Of a DNA stretch of 64,000 nucleotides, positions 51,546 to 63,600 are shown in pieces. The DNA comes from Siphonodentalium dalli (Eukaryota > Mollusca > Scaphopoda > Gadilida > Siphonodentaliidae). The notes under the pieces are model-generated. The model did not search any database, was not told the origin of the DNA, and was given only the letters and a program-made list of their open reading frames with translations. Position 1 is the stretch's first letter, and the number at the start of each line of letters is the position of its first letter. The stretch lies in the NCBI GenBank assembly GCA_032622095.1, contig CP136065.1, positions 114,367,195-114,431,194 on the forward strand, given 5' to 3'. Both the position numbers and the translations under genes were made by a program.

Positions 51546-52510
51546 TTAAAATCATTTAATATCTTTTATATTTAATTTAAAGTTTAGTAAATGCCTACCT
51601 CTTTGATCAGATACCATTCTCTTGATATCTACAACTATTAAGCACAACAGGCATCTGCTTTTTTATAACATATATATATATAATCCTCTGTAGTGGGTTC
51701 AGTGACATCACTTAATGATTATGAACTTGATCTCATTCAAATTACGGTTAATATGCTGCTCTTCCAGCTTCATGGAATATGTTATTCTTTGAGATAGCCA
51801 GTCTCCGAGATACCAGCCATCCTCTGTTGTGGCTGGTACTCCTCTGTGCATGCCAATGTGTCCTCCTGCTCAAAGGCTTTTTGTTTGAACTGTTATATGT
51901 TTGTTATTGATATTCATTTATCTTGTTAACTGTTATATGATTATGCAAAAAAAATCTTTATTGACAACTAGTGATATGAGTATTCTTGGTGTAATATTGT
52001 TCATACCGATAACTTTCATAACCTGATTAACCGAATGTAGCTAGCTCCTTACAATCTGTCTGCCAATCTATCGTTCAGATATGATAGGAATGCATACAAA
52101 TCAAAACCTTCTAAAGATCGATTGTTATATTTTTTAATCAGTACACATGGTATCTATGTGTAATTTTGCACTTCTGCTTGATTGAGATATCTACATTAAT
52201 GAAAAATGTATCTTGATAATAATTTCAAAATTACCGTGAAAGTAACCTTGCATATATACTCCCCTTAAGTTCTATAACTCTGTCGTTTTCATGGCAAATA
52301 TATGCTGTGTTTGCATACACTTTGTGGCAATGTGCTTGCGTATGCTTTTGATCATATTTAAATTGACAGTATTGTGAGTCCACAGCTATCAAATTAGATT
52401 GTCTTCATTTAGATAAACAGGACTCTTCATATCTCTCAATATAGAGTGATGTTTATAGAACATTACACATTATATCCTCGCTCTACAGCTTCATTAACAT
52501 TGTCTGCATG

Positions 52511-52941
52511 CCTCAAAATATGGTGCTGGACATTTGTAGATTGAGGTCCCCAGAGCGGGCTGGCATCACCAAATTCATCCTCTGGGGACCTCATTCTGCT
52601 TAGGCCTCATCTGCTTTGGGAGACCTAGACTCAGATTTGAGTTTGAAGATGGTGATGTGCACCCATTGGGCACCGCAATTGTGCAATGTATCATCTGCTA
52701 ATTTGGCAATATAGAGAAACTGAACTAATAAAGAAAAAGAATCTTTCTAAAGAAGTTTCTAAAGAAACTAAAAAACATATTAATTTGATAATAAAGACAC
52801 TTTCAAGAGATGATGAGGACTAAGCAGAATGGCATCCCCAGGGGGTGAGTTTAGTGATGCTAAACCGCTGTGCGGGGTATTGTCACTAAATTCACCCTCT
52901 GGGGACCTCATTCTGCTATTGTCCAGCACCATATTTTGAGG
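52511..52941. mobile_element. Foldback element, GAGGTCCCC family, copy 4
   Basis: Ends CCTCAAAATATGGTGCTGGA and TCCAGCACCATATTTTGAGG are perfect inverted copies, at 52511 and 52941. Next to each end is a GAGGTCCCC...GGGACCTCATTCTGC hairpin (52540-52600 and 52830-52915). The family's internal hairpins are the same as at 9650 and 15015-16480, but the outermost TIR differs. Confidence 0.7.
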
Positions 52942-53280
52942 ACTAATTTTGTGTACAGCTAGACTAACAAACTGTAGTAATATTAAACAGATTTCTGTCA
53001 AAACATGGATCCAATGATTATTTAAAGTTGTCTCTATATATAAATGTGTATCTTTACCACATTGTAGAGGTTCTTTGCAAAGGCCATTAATATTAAATAG
53101 CTGTGTTCTTGGGCATCTGTCTAAAAGTTTATTTGTATATTGAGGTTTTAACTCTTGGAAAATTATGGATGAATTTAATTTGACCTAACAGCTTATCAGT
53201 TTATTTAAAGATGGTGTATCTTTTCCCTGAATTTTCTGTATAGATTCGTTGTGTAAAATAATAATTTGAGTTGCAGAGAT

Positions 53281-53386
53281 CTGTCACTTATATATGCGAG
53301 GTGCCCTATGGGCGACTCGCATATTTAAGAGAATGCATTGGTACAGGGTTTTCGCAAAATTTCAGGTAGCTCTTGTCATGAAAGGG
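53281..53386. mobile_element. TTAA palindromic element, half copy
   Basis: Contains the TTATATATGCGAG facing CTCGCATATTTAAGAGAATGC palindrome, then GGTACAGGGTTTTCGCAAAAT and TCATGAAAGGG-TTAA at 53387-53390. It matches the outer right arm of the element at 51299; the left half is absent. Confidence 0.6.
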
Positions 53387-53654
53387 TTAATTATAGAAAA
53401 GTTCTCCAATAATGAAATTTCGCGTGTTGAAATCATTGTTCTGTAAATAAAACTGTTGCAATGATTTCCCAACAAACATAGCCAATCGCGTAGGAAGTTC
53501 AAATATTTTAGTCCAAATATCATTTTCAGAATATTTTTCAATGCTCTGACCTTTTCTAAAGTTTAATTTCAAATTATGATTAAACTTTGGTTACTCATTT
53601 GACTAATTGGACATTGATTGGTAATGTCACTGTAACAGTAAAGCCTTAAAAAAA

Positions 53655-53800
53655 CTTATGTGTTTCTGGTTTCCTGGCTTACTTGGAAATTTTTGTGCGA
53701 CCTGGAAAAAATTCCATGTCTGAATATGCAAAATCATCTTCCATTTTCTATTAGTTGCAGTCATTAATTTAATTAATTAGTCTAATTAACTGTGAAATTC
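53655..53800 (-). repeat. Dispersed repeat, inverted copy of 41570-41725
   Basis: GCAAAATCATCTTCCATTTT and GCAGTCATTAATTTAATTAA are reverse complements of sequence at about 41605-41650, in matching order. Function and class unknown. Confidence 0.6.
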
Positions 53801-56800
53801 ATGTGAAACTTGTCTGGCAGTACCTAAGAAGCCATAATACACTTCAAAAATGATGCGAAGGCATTGTAATGTCAGCTATTTTAAACTGAAAATAATTACA
53901 GAGGAATATAATTAAGATAAACACTACTTTTTACTATTTTTGGCTTTTTAAATTCTAGCAAAGACAATGGAATCTTTACAGTTAAGATTCACAATTTGTT
54001 AAATTTAATGTCTTTTTGCTATATAATACACATTTATCTTGAGCAACTTTAGATAATCCATTTAATGATGACAGTGCTGTCTGACCTCTCCGGTGAATAT
54101 TATAAAAGGGGCTTAATTTATAAGAATTAGAAATTAGCACAGCAGACGGAATCCATTGTAATTGCAACAGGAGTTTAAAATCCTTGAAGACTGTACAATA
54201 TTATAATCTATATACGCTCCTCAGCATCTTCCATGTTCTGTTCTAAACTCTTTATTTACTGGGACTTATACTTGTTTATATCTATCATTCAATAACATTT
54301 TAACTAGAAATACCCTATTTGATATTACGAAGTGGACTATTGGCTATAGTTTATATTTTATTAAACCAGCAACTTTTTCAAAATTATACCTATTTCTAGC
54401 TGGTATAATTCAAACTTTCCAAGGATTTCCGATTTTGTGTGTGCATAGCAAGATTTTAAACCATACCAAAAAAAACTCAAGCCCCCTCATAATTGTCTAT
54501 ATTGACACTGGTATGCCACTATTAAAGAGTGTTGTTAAATCAAAATCTAATGTCAAATGGTGGAAGGTTGTATGTTTTTTTATTTTAAGAATCCATGTTT
54601 ATTCATATATCATCAATCATCTGTGTTGGCATCGACCAATCTTCAAGATATAGGAAATAATGGCATCTGAGGGTTTTCAACTTTTAAACAAAGTTATTTA
54701 TTGCACAATTTTCTCTATGGTCAGAGAGTACTCAAAGCTTTCTTGTGAAAATGGGGTTTACTCTAGATGCCTGGGCAAACTCACAAGCAAGCTTTGATTA
54801 GTTTTGGTTACAATTTCCCCAAAACTGGTTACCAGATTCAATTGTTCATGTAGAAAACCATTTCTAGTTTCACAATTATTTTAATTTTAATAAACCTTAA
54901 AACGACACTGTTCAATATGTTAAACTTAGAAATTTACAATTATTATATATCAGTGGAATGAGCTTTCAGTATCAGTCAACAAAATGACGTCCATTCTTGT
55001 CGCACATAATTAAAAATGATTCAGTTTTCATCATTTTACTGAATGCAGAAATGGAAAGTCATTTTTGATATCCTATGAAGGGAACTTCTGTTGTCTTGTG
55101 CATAATAATTTGAACATTTTGATTATCATTGTGATAGGTAAACAAAACTAAAGTAAAAAAAAAACAAATCATGTGTCACAATTGTGCTTAATCAGGCTTG
55201 TCTCTGCCATGATGACATTGTTGAAAAATATGAACACTAGGTGTGACTTGAAATATTAAACCATTTGAAAACCCTCATCATTAATAATATAACAATCATT
55301 TGTTTGTCGTTCTAGCTTATTCTGCCTCTAACAGGCCTGGTATTCTAGAAGTTCTAAAAGTGTTAAAACAGTGCCTCCTTATTTAGTCCAGAAGTACAGC
55401 CCTTTGAATTTTATTTAATCTTAGCTTCCTACACAAATAGTATTAATGTTAAACTGATTTTAGTTTAAAGATTCTTTTTCTCAAAATGTAACAAATTGAT
55501 AATGGGATTGGGGAACATGTGCTTTGTATCTACCTGGTACAGAAAATAAATCTGTAAGGGCTTCATGTTCCATGTAACAAGTACCTCTGTAGTGAATATG
55601 TATGACAACTGGCTGCTTAAAAAGACCCAAAATTCTAATAAATTTTACCAAAATATATACTCTTGCATAGTTATGTACTCTCTTTTATTTGTAATATTAA
55701 ATTTATATCCCCAACATCAAGGAAAGGACTAAGAAAGACTGGGTGTTGCGATATGGACTACCTATATTCTATATAAAAATATAAGAACTATAAAATCTGA
55801 ACAAGTAATATAGGTAGCCGAACAAGCACGTATGTACAGTGGGTCCGTGACGAGCTTCTTTTATTTGTAATATTAAATTGTAATTGTCTTCTTGTGGATC
55901 AGATGACATAATACAAAACTCAAGGTTCTTGTAATCCAAAATATGACAAACTCAACCCATTTGTGGGAACGTTTTCTTTCCACTTCATGTGGTCTCAATT
56001 CAAACAGTAGCTTGTTTGATTCACACAATTTCACTCCTTGAAATATTGACCATATAGGAGGCATGTATCACTGAGTTCTTCAAAAATATCAGGCCTGCGC
56101 CTATGTATATTATATTATATTATAATTGTGGGTGCACATCTAGTATTAGATAGTATTAGTTTGGCTAACTGTTGGTTGCTGTTTCCTCTCTTTGCTTCAT
56201 AGTCTATTAGCAGAGATGATATCATGTACATATTGTATATACAGATTCAAATCTATGTAAAATACAATTAGAAGTCATATAATTTTCAATTTGAAAAAGA
56301 GAATACGTGAATTTATTTTTACTATCATTTATCTATTGGTATGTGTATGTTTGTACATAACATGATTTGGTCAGAGAGAAAATGGAATCGCATTTTTTTT
56401 CTTTTTACAAAGTATAAATCTGTTTCATTCTCACTTGTTGACAATAAGGGGCTATTTTATCCAGAGTGTCTGATAGCTTTCTGTGATCAGTAAATAGAGT
56501 TTATATACCCAAATAGAGTTTATATACCCAGAGTTGGAAATCTGAATGGTATACAAGTGGTGGAATTACTACAGCAGTCATATCATTTGATTGGAAGGAT
56601 CATGACATTTCAACTTATTTGATATGACTTATCCCTTTGTTCCAAATGATCGAGGTTACGAGTTAAATGAGCAATAGGTTATCAACCAAACAAATGTACC
56701 AAAAAGTGGTAAAATAAACAGTCTAAAACAGAGCATCTCCTTCAGTCCTATCATTTTACAGCTGAATTCACTTTTCTATTCATGTTATCAGCAAAAATTC

Positions 56801-57276
56801 CATCGTCTAAAACTTTCTGTTGACAAATATTCTATTATTCAACAATTTAGCCATGGATATTGCACAATCCAAACTGGCATCTCAACAAATATTTTGATGA
56901 TGCAATTGATTAAAAAAAAGGACACAATTTGATTGACTTGTCAAAGCTTTCTTCTCAGGAATAATGTATATTTCAGTTAACAGTCAGTGGTATATTGTGG
57001 ATGTTTTTGTCAGCTTTATCTTTCATTTTCTGGGAAGCACAAAGTTCTGTTGATGACGACAAAGAATTGTCTCAATAAACAGTTGAGGATCAGGCTCAAA
57101 TAGTTAACTCTGGATTCTTCTGCCTCATGTTCTCTACTCATTGATTTGGTAATGGGTTGAGTTAGTTTAAAATTTACATGTCCACTGCTAAATATCAACC
57201 CAAGAATTTCTATGGCAACATATTAGCATTATCAACATGTTATATGCTAAACTATTTAACTAAACTGTTTACTTCT
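53801..57276. other. AT-rich sequence after LARP1, no gene seen
   Basis: No supported reading frame, RNA gene or element ends. AATAAA at about 54887, 55544 and 55636 are possible polyadenylation signals for a long LARP1 3' UTR. A 21-base duplication AAATAGAGTTTATATACCC occurs at about 56494-56531. Confidence 0.4.
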
Positions 57277-57379
57277 GATTACCAGTTAACAGAGGGGGTG
57301 CTTCCTGATTACCAGTTAACAGAGGGGGTGCTTCCTGAATGCCAGTTTACAGAGGGGGTGCATCCTGAATACCAGTTAA
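57277..57379 (+). repeat. 30-bp minisatellite (ACCAGTTAACAGAGGGGGTG)
   Basis: About three and a half units of 30 bp with ACCAGTTAACAGAGGGGGTG and CTTCCTGA/CATCCTGA. It is interrupted after ACCAG-TTAA by the palindromic element at 57380 and continues at 57766 with CAGACGGGGTGCATCCTGAA. Looser copies with CAGAGGGGGTGAATACTTAA occur at 57930-57980. Confidence 0.85.
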
Positions 57380-57761
57380 CCCTTTACCCAACAAACCGGC
57401 CAAAACCGGCCAAATAAAGCTTCAACAGCCTAAAATATCTTCGGTCTGTCTCAATAGAACCATACAAATATGGATATCATTGGAACCGGCTCCTTGACCA
57501 CATTGTGATAGTTACAGTTACGCCCTGTGCCAATGCATTCTCTTATATATGCGAGTCGACCATAGGTCGCCTCGCATATATAAGAGAATGCATTGGCCTA
57601 AAAAAAATCTTTTTTTACCATTTTTTCTTACATTCTTTAACAATTTTATAATTTTTAATGTGTTAAGCCAATGCATTCTCTTATATATGCGAGGCGACCT
57701 GTGGTCCACTCGCATATATAAGAGAATGCATTGGCACAGGGCCCTTCTGTTGGGTAAAGGG
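57380..57761. mobile_element. TTAA element made of two palindromes, copy 2
   Basis: TTAA at 57376-57379 and 57762-57765; ends CCCTTTACCCAACA and TGTTGGGTAAAGGG are perfect inverted copies. Two near-perfect palindromes lie inside, GCCAATGCATTCTCTTATAT facing its inverse at about 57530-57597, and again at about 57666-57737; the pair are inverted copies of one another around an A/T-rich centre. The minisatellite around it supplies the empty site. The 155-codon frame over it is a palindrome artefact. Confidence 0.8.
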
Positions 57762-58341
57762 TTAACAGACGGGGTGCATCCTGAATACCAGTTAACACTT
57801 TCCGTACTAAATGGATTCCTTCACTCAGTTATAAAAGTATACATTGGAATGGTTCATTATTTATATGGAGGGGTTTTCAGCAAAAATAAGCAGACATCTG
57901 ATAATACAAGTTCAGAAGGAGTCTATTACAGAGGGGGTGAATACTTAATACCAGTTAACAAAGGGGGTGAATACTTAAGAAAATATGTGATGAAATTAGA
58001 TTTCACACTTCACTAAAAATCTATTTTCTTCAGTTTTCTCAATAGTAATCGGTCAAAATGTACCTTGTTAAGAGAAAAGGTCCTGATAGCTACATATCAC
58101 TCTTATTTTGCGGCACAATGATGGCCGAAGGTGACACGGTTCATCTGTGCATACTTGTCACATGCAAACTAGCGCCCGATTAACAGAAGGAGAATAAAAA
58201 AGGCCATCTATAATAATACCACAATTTGTCGCTATCTGAGTCTTGTACAATCGTTTTATTTATATTAAATACCATTTAATGCAGGGGTATGAATCCTGAA
58301 TACCATCTTGAGTCCCACATACCAAAGGGGGATGGTGGACA

Positions 58342-58531
58342 CCAGAGCTGTTAAGTTTCACGGATTGTCCGTGAGACTCCCGGATTAGGCAATTCCGCAA
58401 ATACGGATACAACATAAACTCATAAAAACTATGTAATCTTAATCATAAAAATGATTTTTGGAACATGAACATATTTGGGCATACCTCCCTTAAAAATCTC
58501 CCGGATTGACATTTTCAAAACTTAACAGGTC
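58342..58531. mobile_element. Small foldback MITE (AG.CTGTTAAGTTT ends)
   Basis: AGAGCTGTTAAGTTT at the left faces AAAACTTAACAGGTCT at the right, with inner CGGATTGTCCGTGAG and CTCCCGGATT. About 190 bp; a related, decayed stretch lies at 18290-18410. Target duplication not clear. Confidence 0.5.
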
Positions 58532-60690
58532 TGGTGGACACACTATGCAACCCATTGTTTAACAAAAATGATCAGTCAACGGCCCCGGTGGAGCCGGTAT
58601 GTGGGGTGTATGAAGGGTGTCTTGCCACTGCCTCTGTTGGAAAATATTGGATAAACACTTGCAGCTTATAACAGTTTAATTAAACAGTTTATTATTTTGA
58701 TGATGCTAATAAGTTGCTATGCATTTCTACTTATTTGATTCTGAGACTTTGTGAACATTATACAACTGGTTTGTGATTTTATTGAACAGGCTTTGTTTGT
58801 AGCTCTTACATGTTGACTGGAAGTATTTGGGTCTTCTTTAATAATTTACAGACAAAAACAAACCTCAAACATGATAAATTATGTGAAGTTTCTACATGCA
58901 TTTTATATATCACCCCTTTTCTGATGTTGTGGCAATTGTTGAGTCACGGTTTGTGAACTAAGTATGGGTCCTGTTACTGATATTGGCTTTCCTTTATCAA
59001 CAATGGTTATAAAATTACATAAATCTTGTAACTTTGGTGCAATAACCCAATCATTAGAACGAAGTCTTTTTGTCATGTCACTGGTTTTATGGTTTGTTAG
59101 TTTTGGTTAAATTTCAATCCTCATCACGGACACATTAGGCTTTAAGCTGCATTCTGTCATTAGATTGGTAGCATCTAGGTTAAAGGGTAACGAATTACGT
59201 TTGATCTTGCTAAGCTCATGATTGTTATGATATTCCAATATTGATGAAATCATGTCATACTATTTCCCATGACTAAGTATTTCACAACAGCCACAACTCA
59301 TATATCATCGTTACTCCCTTAATTAAAACCACATGGAGTAATAGCCAAGTGATGTTTGATAATATAAAATGGGACCCTTTTTCTAAGAATTTACTATTTT
59401 GATTGCTGTTTTCTTGCTGCAAAAAAAATGATGCCTTTAATATTACATTTCTGTATTCTACAGATGAAGGAGGGTGTTTATTATATAAAGGAATTATGGA
59501 AGTAAGATTACAGATAAGATACAATCTATCATCTGTCTTGCAGAAGCTCTTATTTTTACTATAATGTCCAATAGAGATCTACTCATATTTCAAATTGTAG
59601 ACAATTGGGAATCTAATGTTCAAAAATTTCATTGCAAGGATGAGTATAGTTTTATGATTGCTATATAGCATTTACTACCTTCAGCCGTACCCATTGGGTG
59701 GCCATTCATATTTGGTTTTAAGGATATGAGAGATATTCTCTCCGCTCCTCCTTCGGGCAGCATAAAGTGCCTAGACTTATTAGGTGTTCACAGCATATTG
59801 TTTGTATAGAAGGACTCAACTTCTCACATTTCGCACAATCTTCAGTTTCATCACAGTCTCAATGCACTAAGACATTTTTCATTTGAAAAGCAATCAATTT
59901 CTTTTGTTATTGGATAAGGTTATGAAATGATTTATGTTCAAATTAACAGAGAAATTGTTTTGTGTTTTATCTTCTTACATATTCTTTATGTAGCTGGGTT
60001 TATTTTCTTTCTTGATTTGATTGTTTTATTATTCTTCATATAATAAGTGCATATTATGAAACAATAAAAAAAATTTGTAAAAAGAAGTCAGCATTAATTT
60101 GTTCAGTTTTCCCTGCTACCATAAATAGGTTAGTAATCATTTATATACATTTCACCCCATCCCCATGAAATGTTCGTTTACAATCATTGCTGCCCAACTT
60201 GGATTTTCCTTTGCAAATCATTGACATGCATTTGTCAAGTGAAATTCCTGTACCTTCCCAGAATCCGATTAGTACAAAATCACCAAATTTCCTGTACATT
60301 TGCATACACTTAATATTGATTCCACGTTTCGCATAGTATTAAAATAACCATTCCCCCTGAGCCAACGTGTTCTAATATCTTCTAGATCAGTTTCTGTTGA
60401 TAATGCAGATTGTGGCATCAAAGTTCATAAAAAATCGCCATTGGGTTTCTAGCCTTATTTCAACAAGAAATAAAAAGCAGCTCGGCCAGTGTCTCCCCAT
60501 TCATTTAGAGCCGTGGGCTTTTTAGAAATACATTATACTAGCAGGTTAGCCCGCCACTGGCGGCAATCGTCTGAAACATGACAATTTTTAAGTTTTAATT
60601 AATTTTTTTAATTCTTTTAATTAAATATTTAATTTAATTTTTTGTTTTTCAATGAGTTAATTTTTTTGTTTTTCAATGAGTTAATTGTGC
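58532..60690. other. AT-rich sequence, no gene seen
   Basis: No supported coding region. ACAATAAAAAAAATTTGT at about 60062 could be a distal polyadenylation site for LARP1 or a decayed poly(A). TTTTTGTTTTTCAATGAG is repeated at about 60641 and 60663 and again in part near 63292-63332, flanking the array that follows on both sides. Confidence 0.4.
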
Positions 60691-60696
60691 CTTTTT

Positions 60697-63272
60697 AGCT
60701 CAACTTTAGTTTGAGCTATTGCCATGGCTTTGTTGTCCGTCGTACGTGTGTACGTAAGGCGTCAACAATGCAGACTACAGGTCGTACCTTTGGTCGGATC
60801 ATTATGAAATTTGTCATAGCTGTTGACAACATTTAGACCAGAATGATTAATTTTGGGGTCATTCGGAAAAAAAACATGGCCGCCAGAGGCCATATTGGAT
60901 TCAAAATTCAATCCATTAGCACGGGCTACAGGCCGTACTGTTTGTCTGATCATCATGAAATTTGTCATGGATGTTAATATTGACATGTAGATGGGAACGA
61001 GTCATTTTGGGGTCATTCGGCCCAAAAACATGGCTGCCAGCAGCCATCTTGGATTTTACTCTTTGTATGACTAAATTCTTTAGCACGGGCTACAGGTCGT
61101 ACTTTTAGTCTGATCATCATAAAATTTGTCAAGAATGTTAATAATGACATGTAGATGGGAACGAGTCATTTTGGGGTCATTCGGACAAAAAACATGGCCT
61201 TCAGCGGCCATCTTGGATTTCAAAATTTAATCCATTAGCACGGGCCACAGGTCGTACTGTTTGTCTGATCATCATGAAATTTGTCATGGATGATAATATT
61301 GACATGTAGATGGGAACGAGTAATTTTGGGGTCATTCGGCCAAAAAACATAGCCGCCAGCAGCCATCTTCGATTTTACTCTTTGTATGACTAAATTCTTT
61401 AGCACGGGCTGCAGGTCGTACCTTTAGTCTGATCATCATAAAATTTGTCATGGATATTAACAATGACATGTAGATGGGAACGAGTAATTTTGGGGTCATT
61501 CGGCCAAAAAACATGGTCGCCAGCAGCCATCTTGGATTTTACTCTTTGTATGACTAAATAATTTAGCACGGGCTACAGGTCCTACTTTTAGTCTGATCAT
61601 CATAAAATTTGTCAAGAATGTTAATAATGACATGTAGATGGGAACGAGTCATTTTGGGGTCATTCGGCCAAAAAACATGGCCGCCAGCAGCCATCTTGGA
61701 TTTTACTCTTTGTATGACTAAATCCTTTAGCACGGGCTACAGGTCGTACCTTTAGTCTGATCATCATAAAATTTGTCATGGCTGTTGAAATTGGAATGTA
61801 GATGGGAACGAGTCATTTTGGGGTCATTCGGACAAAAAATATGGCCGCCAGTGGCCATCTTGGATTTCAAAATTTAATCCATTAGCACGGGCCACAGGTC
61901 GTACTGTTTGTCTGATCATCATGAAATTTGTCATGGATGATAATATTGACATGAGTAATTTTGGGGTCATTCGTCCATAAAACATGGCCGCCAGCAGCCA
62001 TCTTCGATTTTACTCTTTGTATGACTAAATTATTTAGCACGGGCTGCAGGTCGTACCTTTAGTCTGATCATCATAAAATTTGTCATGGATATTAACAATG
62101 ACATGTAGATGGGTACGAGTAATTTTGGGGTCATTTGGCCAAAAAACATTGTTGCCAGCAGCCATCTTGGATTTTACTCTTTGTATGACTAAATACTTTA
62201 GCACGGGCTACAGGTCCTACTTTTAGTCTGATCATCATAAAATTTGTCAAGAATGTTAATAATGACATATAGATGGGAACGAGTCATTTTGGGGTCATTC
62301 GGACAAAAAACATGGCCACCAGCAGCCATCTTGGATTTTACTCTTTGTATGACTAAATCCTTTAGCACGGGCTACAGGTCGTACCTTTAGTCTGATCATC
62401 ATAAAATTAGTCATGGATGTTAACAATGACATGTAGATGGGAACGAGTCATTTTTGGGTTATTCGGCCAAAAAACATGGCCGCCAGCAGCCATCTTGGAT
62501 TTTACTCTTTGTATGACTAAATCCTTTAGCACGGGCTACAGGTCGTACCTTTAGTCTGATCATCATGAAATTTGTCATGGCTGTTGAAATTGGAATGTAG
62601 ATGGGAACGAGTCATTTTGGGGTCATTCTGACAAAAAACATGGCCACCAGTGGCCATCTTTGTTTTCAAAATTCAATCCATTAGCACGGGCCACAGGTCG
62701 CATTGTTTGTCTGATCATCATGAAATTTGTCATGGATGTTAATATTGACATGGAGATGGGAACGAGTCATTTTGGGGTCATTCGGCCCAAAAACATGGCC
62801 GCCATCTTGAATTTTACTCTTTGTATGACTAAATCCTTTAGCACGGGCTTCAGGTTGTACCTTTAGTCTGATCATCATAAAATTTGTCAAGGATGTTAAC
62901 AATGACATGTAGATGGGAACGAGTCATTTTGGGGTCATTCAGCCAAAAAACATGGCCGCCTGCAGCCATCTTGGATTTTACTCTTTGTATGACTAAATCC
63001 TTTAGCACGGGCTACAGGTCGTACCTTTGGTCTGATCATCATGAAATTTGTCATCGATGTTAACAATAACATGTAGATGGGAACGAGTCAATTTGGGGTC
63101 ATTCGGCCAAAAAAACATGGCCGCCAGCAGCCATCTTGGATTTTACTCTGTGTGTGACTAAATTCTTTACTGCTCATTTTTACACTCCTTTTTAATCTCT
63201 CCATTCATTGCTCATCACAAAAAAATTACCTTCTTTACAAAGTTGAGCTACAGTGTCATTGACACTTTCATT
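60697..63272 (+). mobile_element. Helentron-like element with a 15-monomer tandem array
   Basis: Starts AGCTCAACTTTAGTTTGAGC after a T run and ends AGTTGAGCTACAGTGTC-ATT-GACACTTTCATT at 63240-63272. About 15 monomers, spaced mostly 153-167 bp, are very alike (ACATGGCCGCCAGCAGCC, AGCACGGGCTACAGGTCG, GACATGTAGATGGGAACGAG). Two monomer versions again occur: the GGATTTCAAAATT kind at about 60880, 61193, 61840 and 62639, the others the GGATTTTACTCTTTG kind. High similarity between monomers suggests recent amplification. No helicase gene. Confidence 0.72.
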
Positions 63273-63361
63273 AATTTTTTAATTGAAATTTTTGTTTTTC
63301 AATTTTACCCGATTTTTTTTTGTTTTTCAATGAACCCGACACTTCCCATATTTAGCTATTT

Positions 63362-63600
63362 ACCAAGTTTGAGCTCAATCGGTCCGAGTCTATAAAGGAC
63401 ACACACATATATATGACACTTCCCGTAGGTAGCAAGTTTGAGCTCAATCGGCATTCCCTGGAATTTCCCAGTCAATATTTAGCAAGTTTGAGCTCAATCG
63501 GTTCGAGTCTATAAAGGACACACTCATATATATGACACTTCCCGTAGGTAGCAAGTTTGAGCTCAATCGGCATTCCCTGGAATTTCCCAGTCACCAATGC
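63362..63600 (+). repeat. ~120-bp tandem duplication
   Basis: Two near-identical units, each with AAGTTTGAGCTCAATCGG, GAGTCTATAAAGGACACAC, ATATATGACACTTCCCG, a second AAGTTTGAGCTCAATCGG and CATTCCCTGGAATTTCCCAG. AAGTTTGAGCTCAATCGG therefore appears four times. Non-coding. Confidence 0.85.

Noticed and set aside
57549-58016. 155-codon frame and its mirror on the other strand
   Set aside because: Both strands read the same peptide because the sequence is palindromic; it is the TTAA element plus minisatellite.
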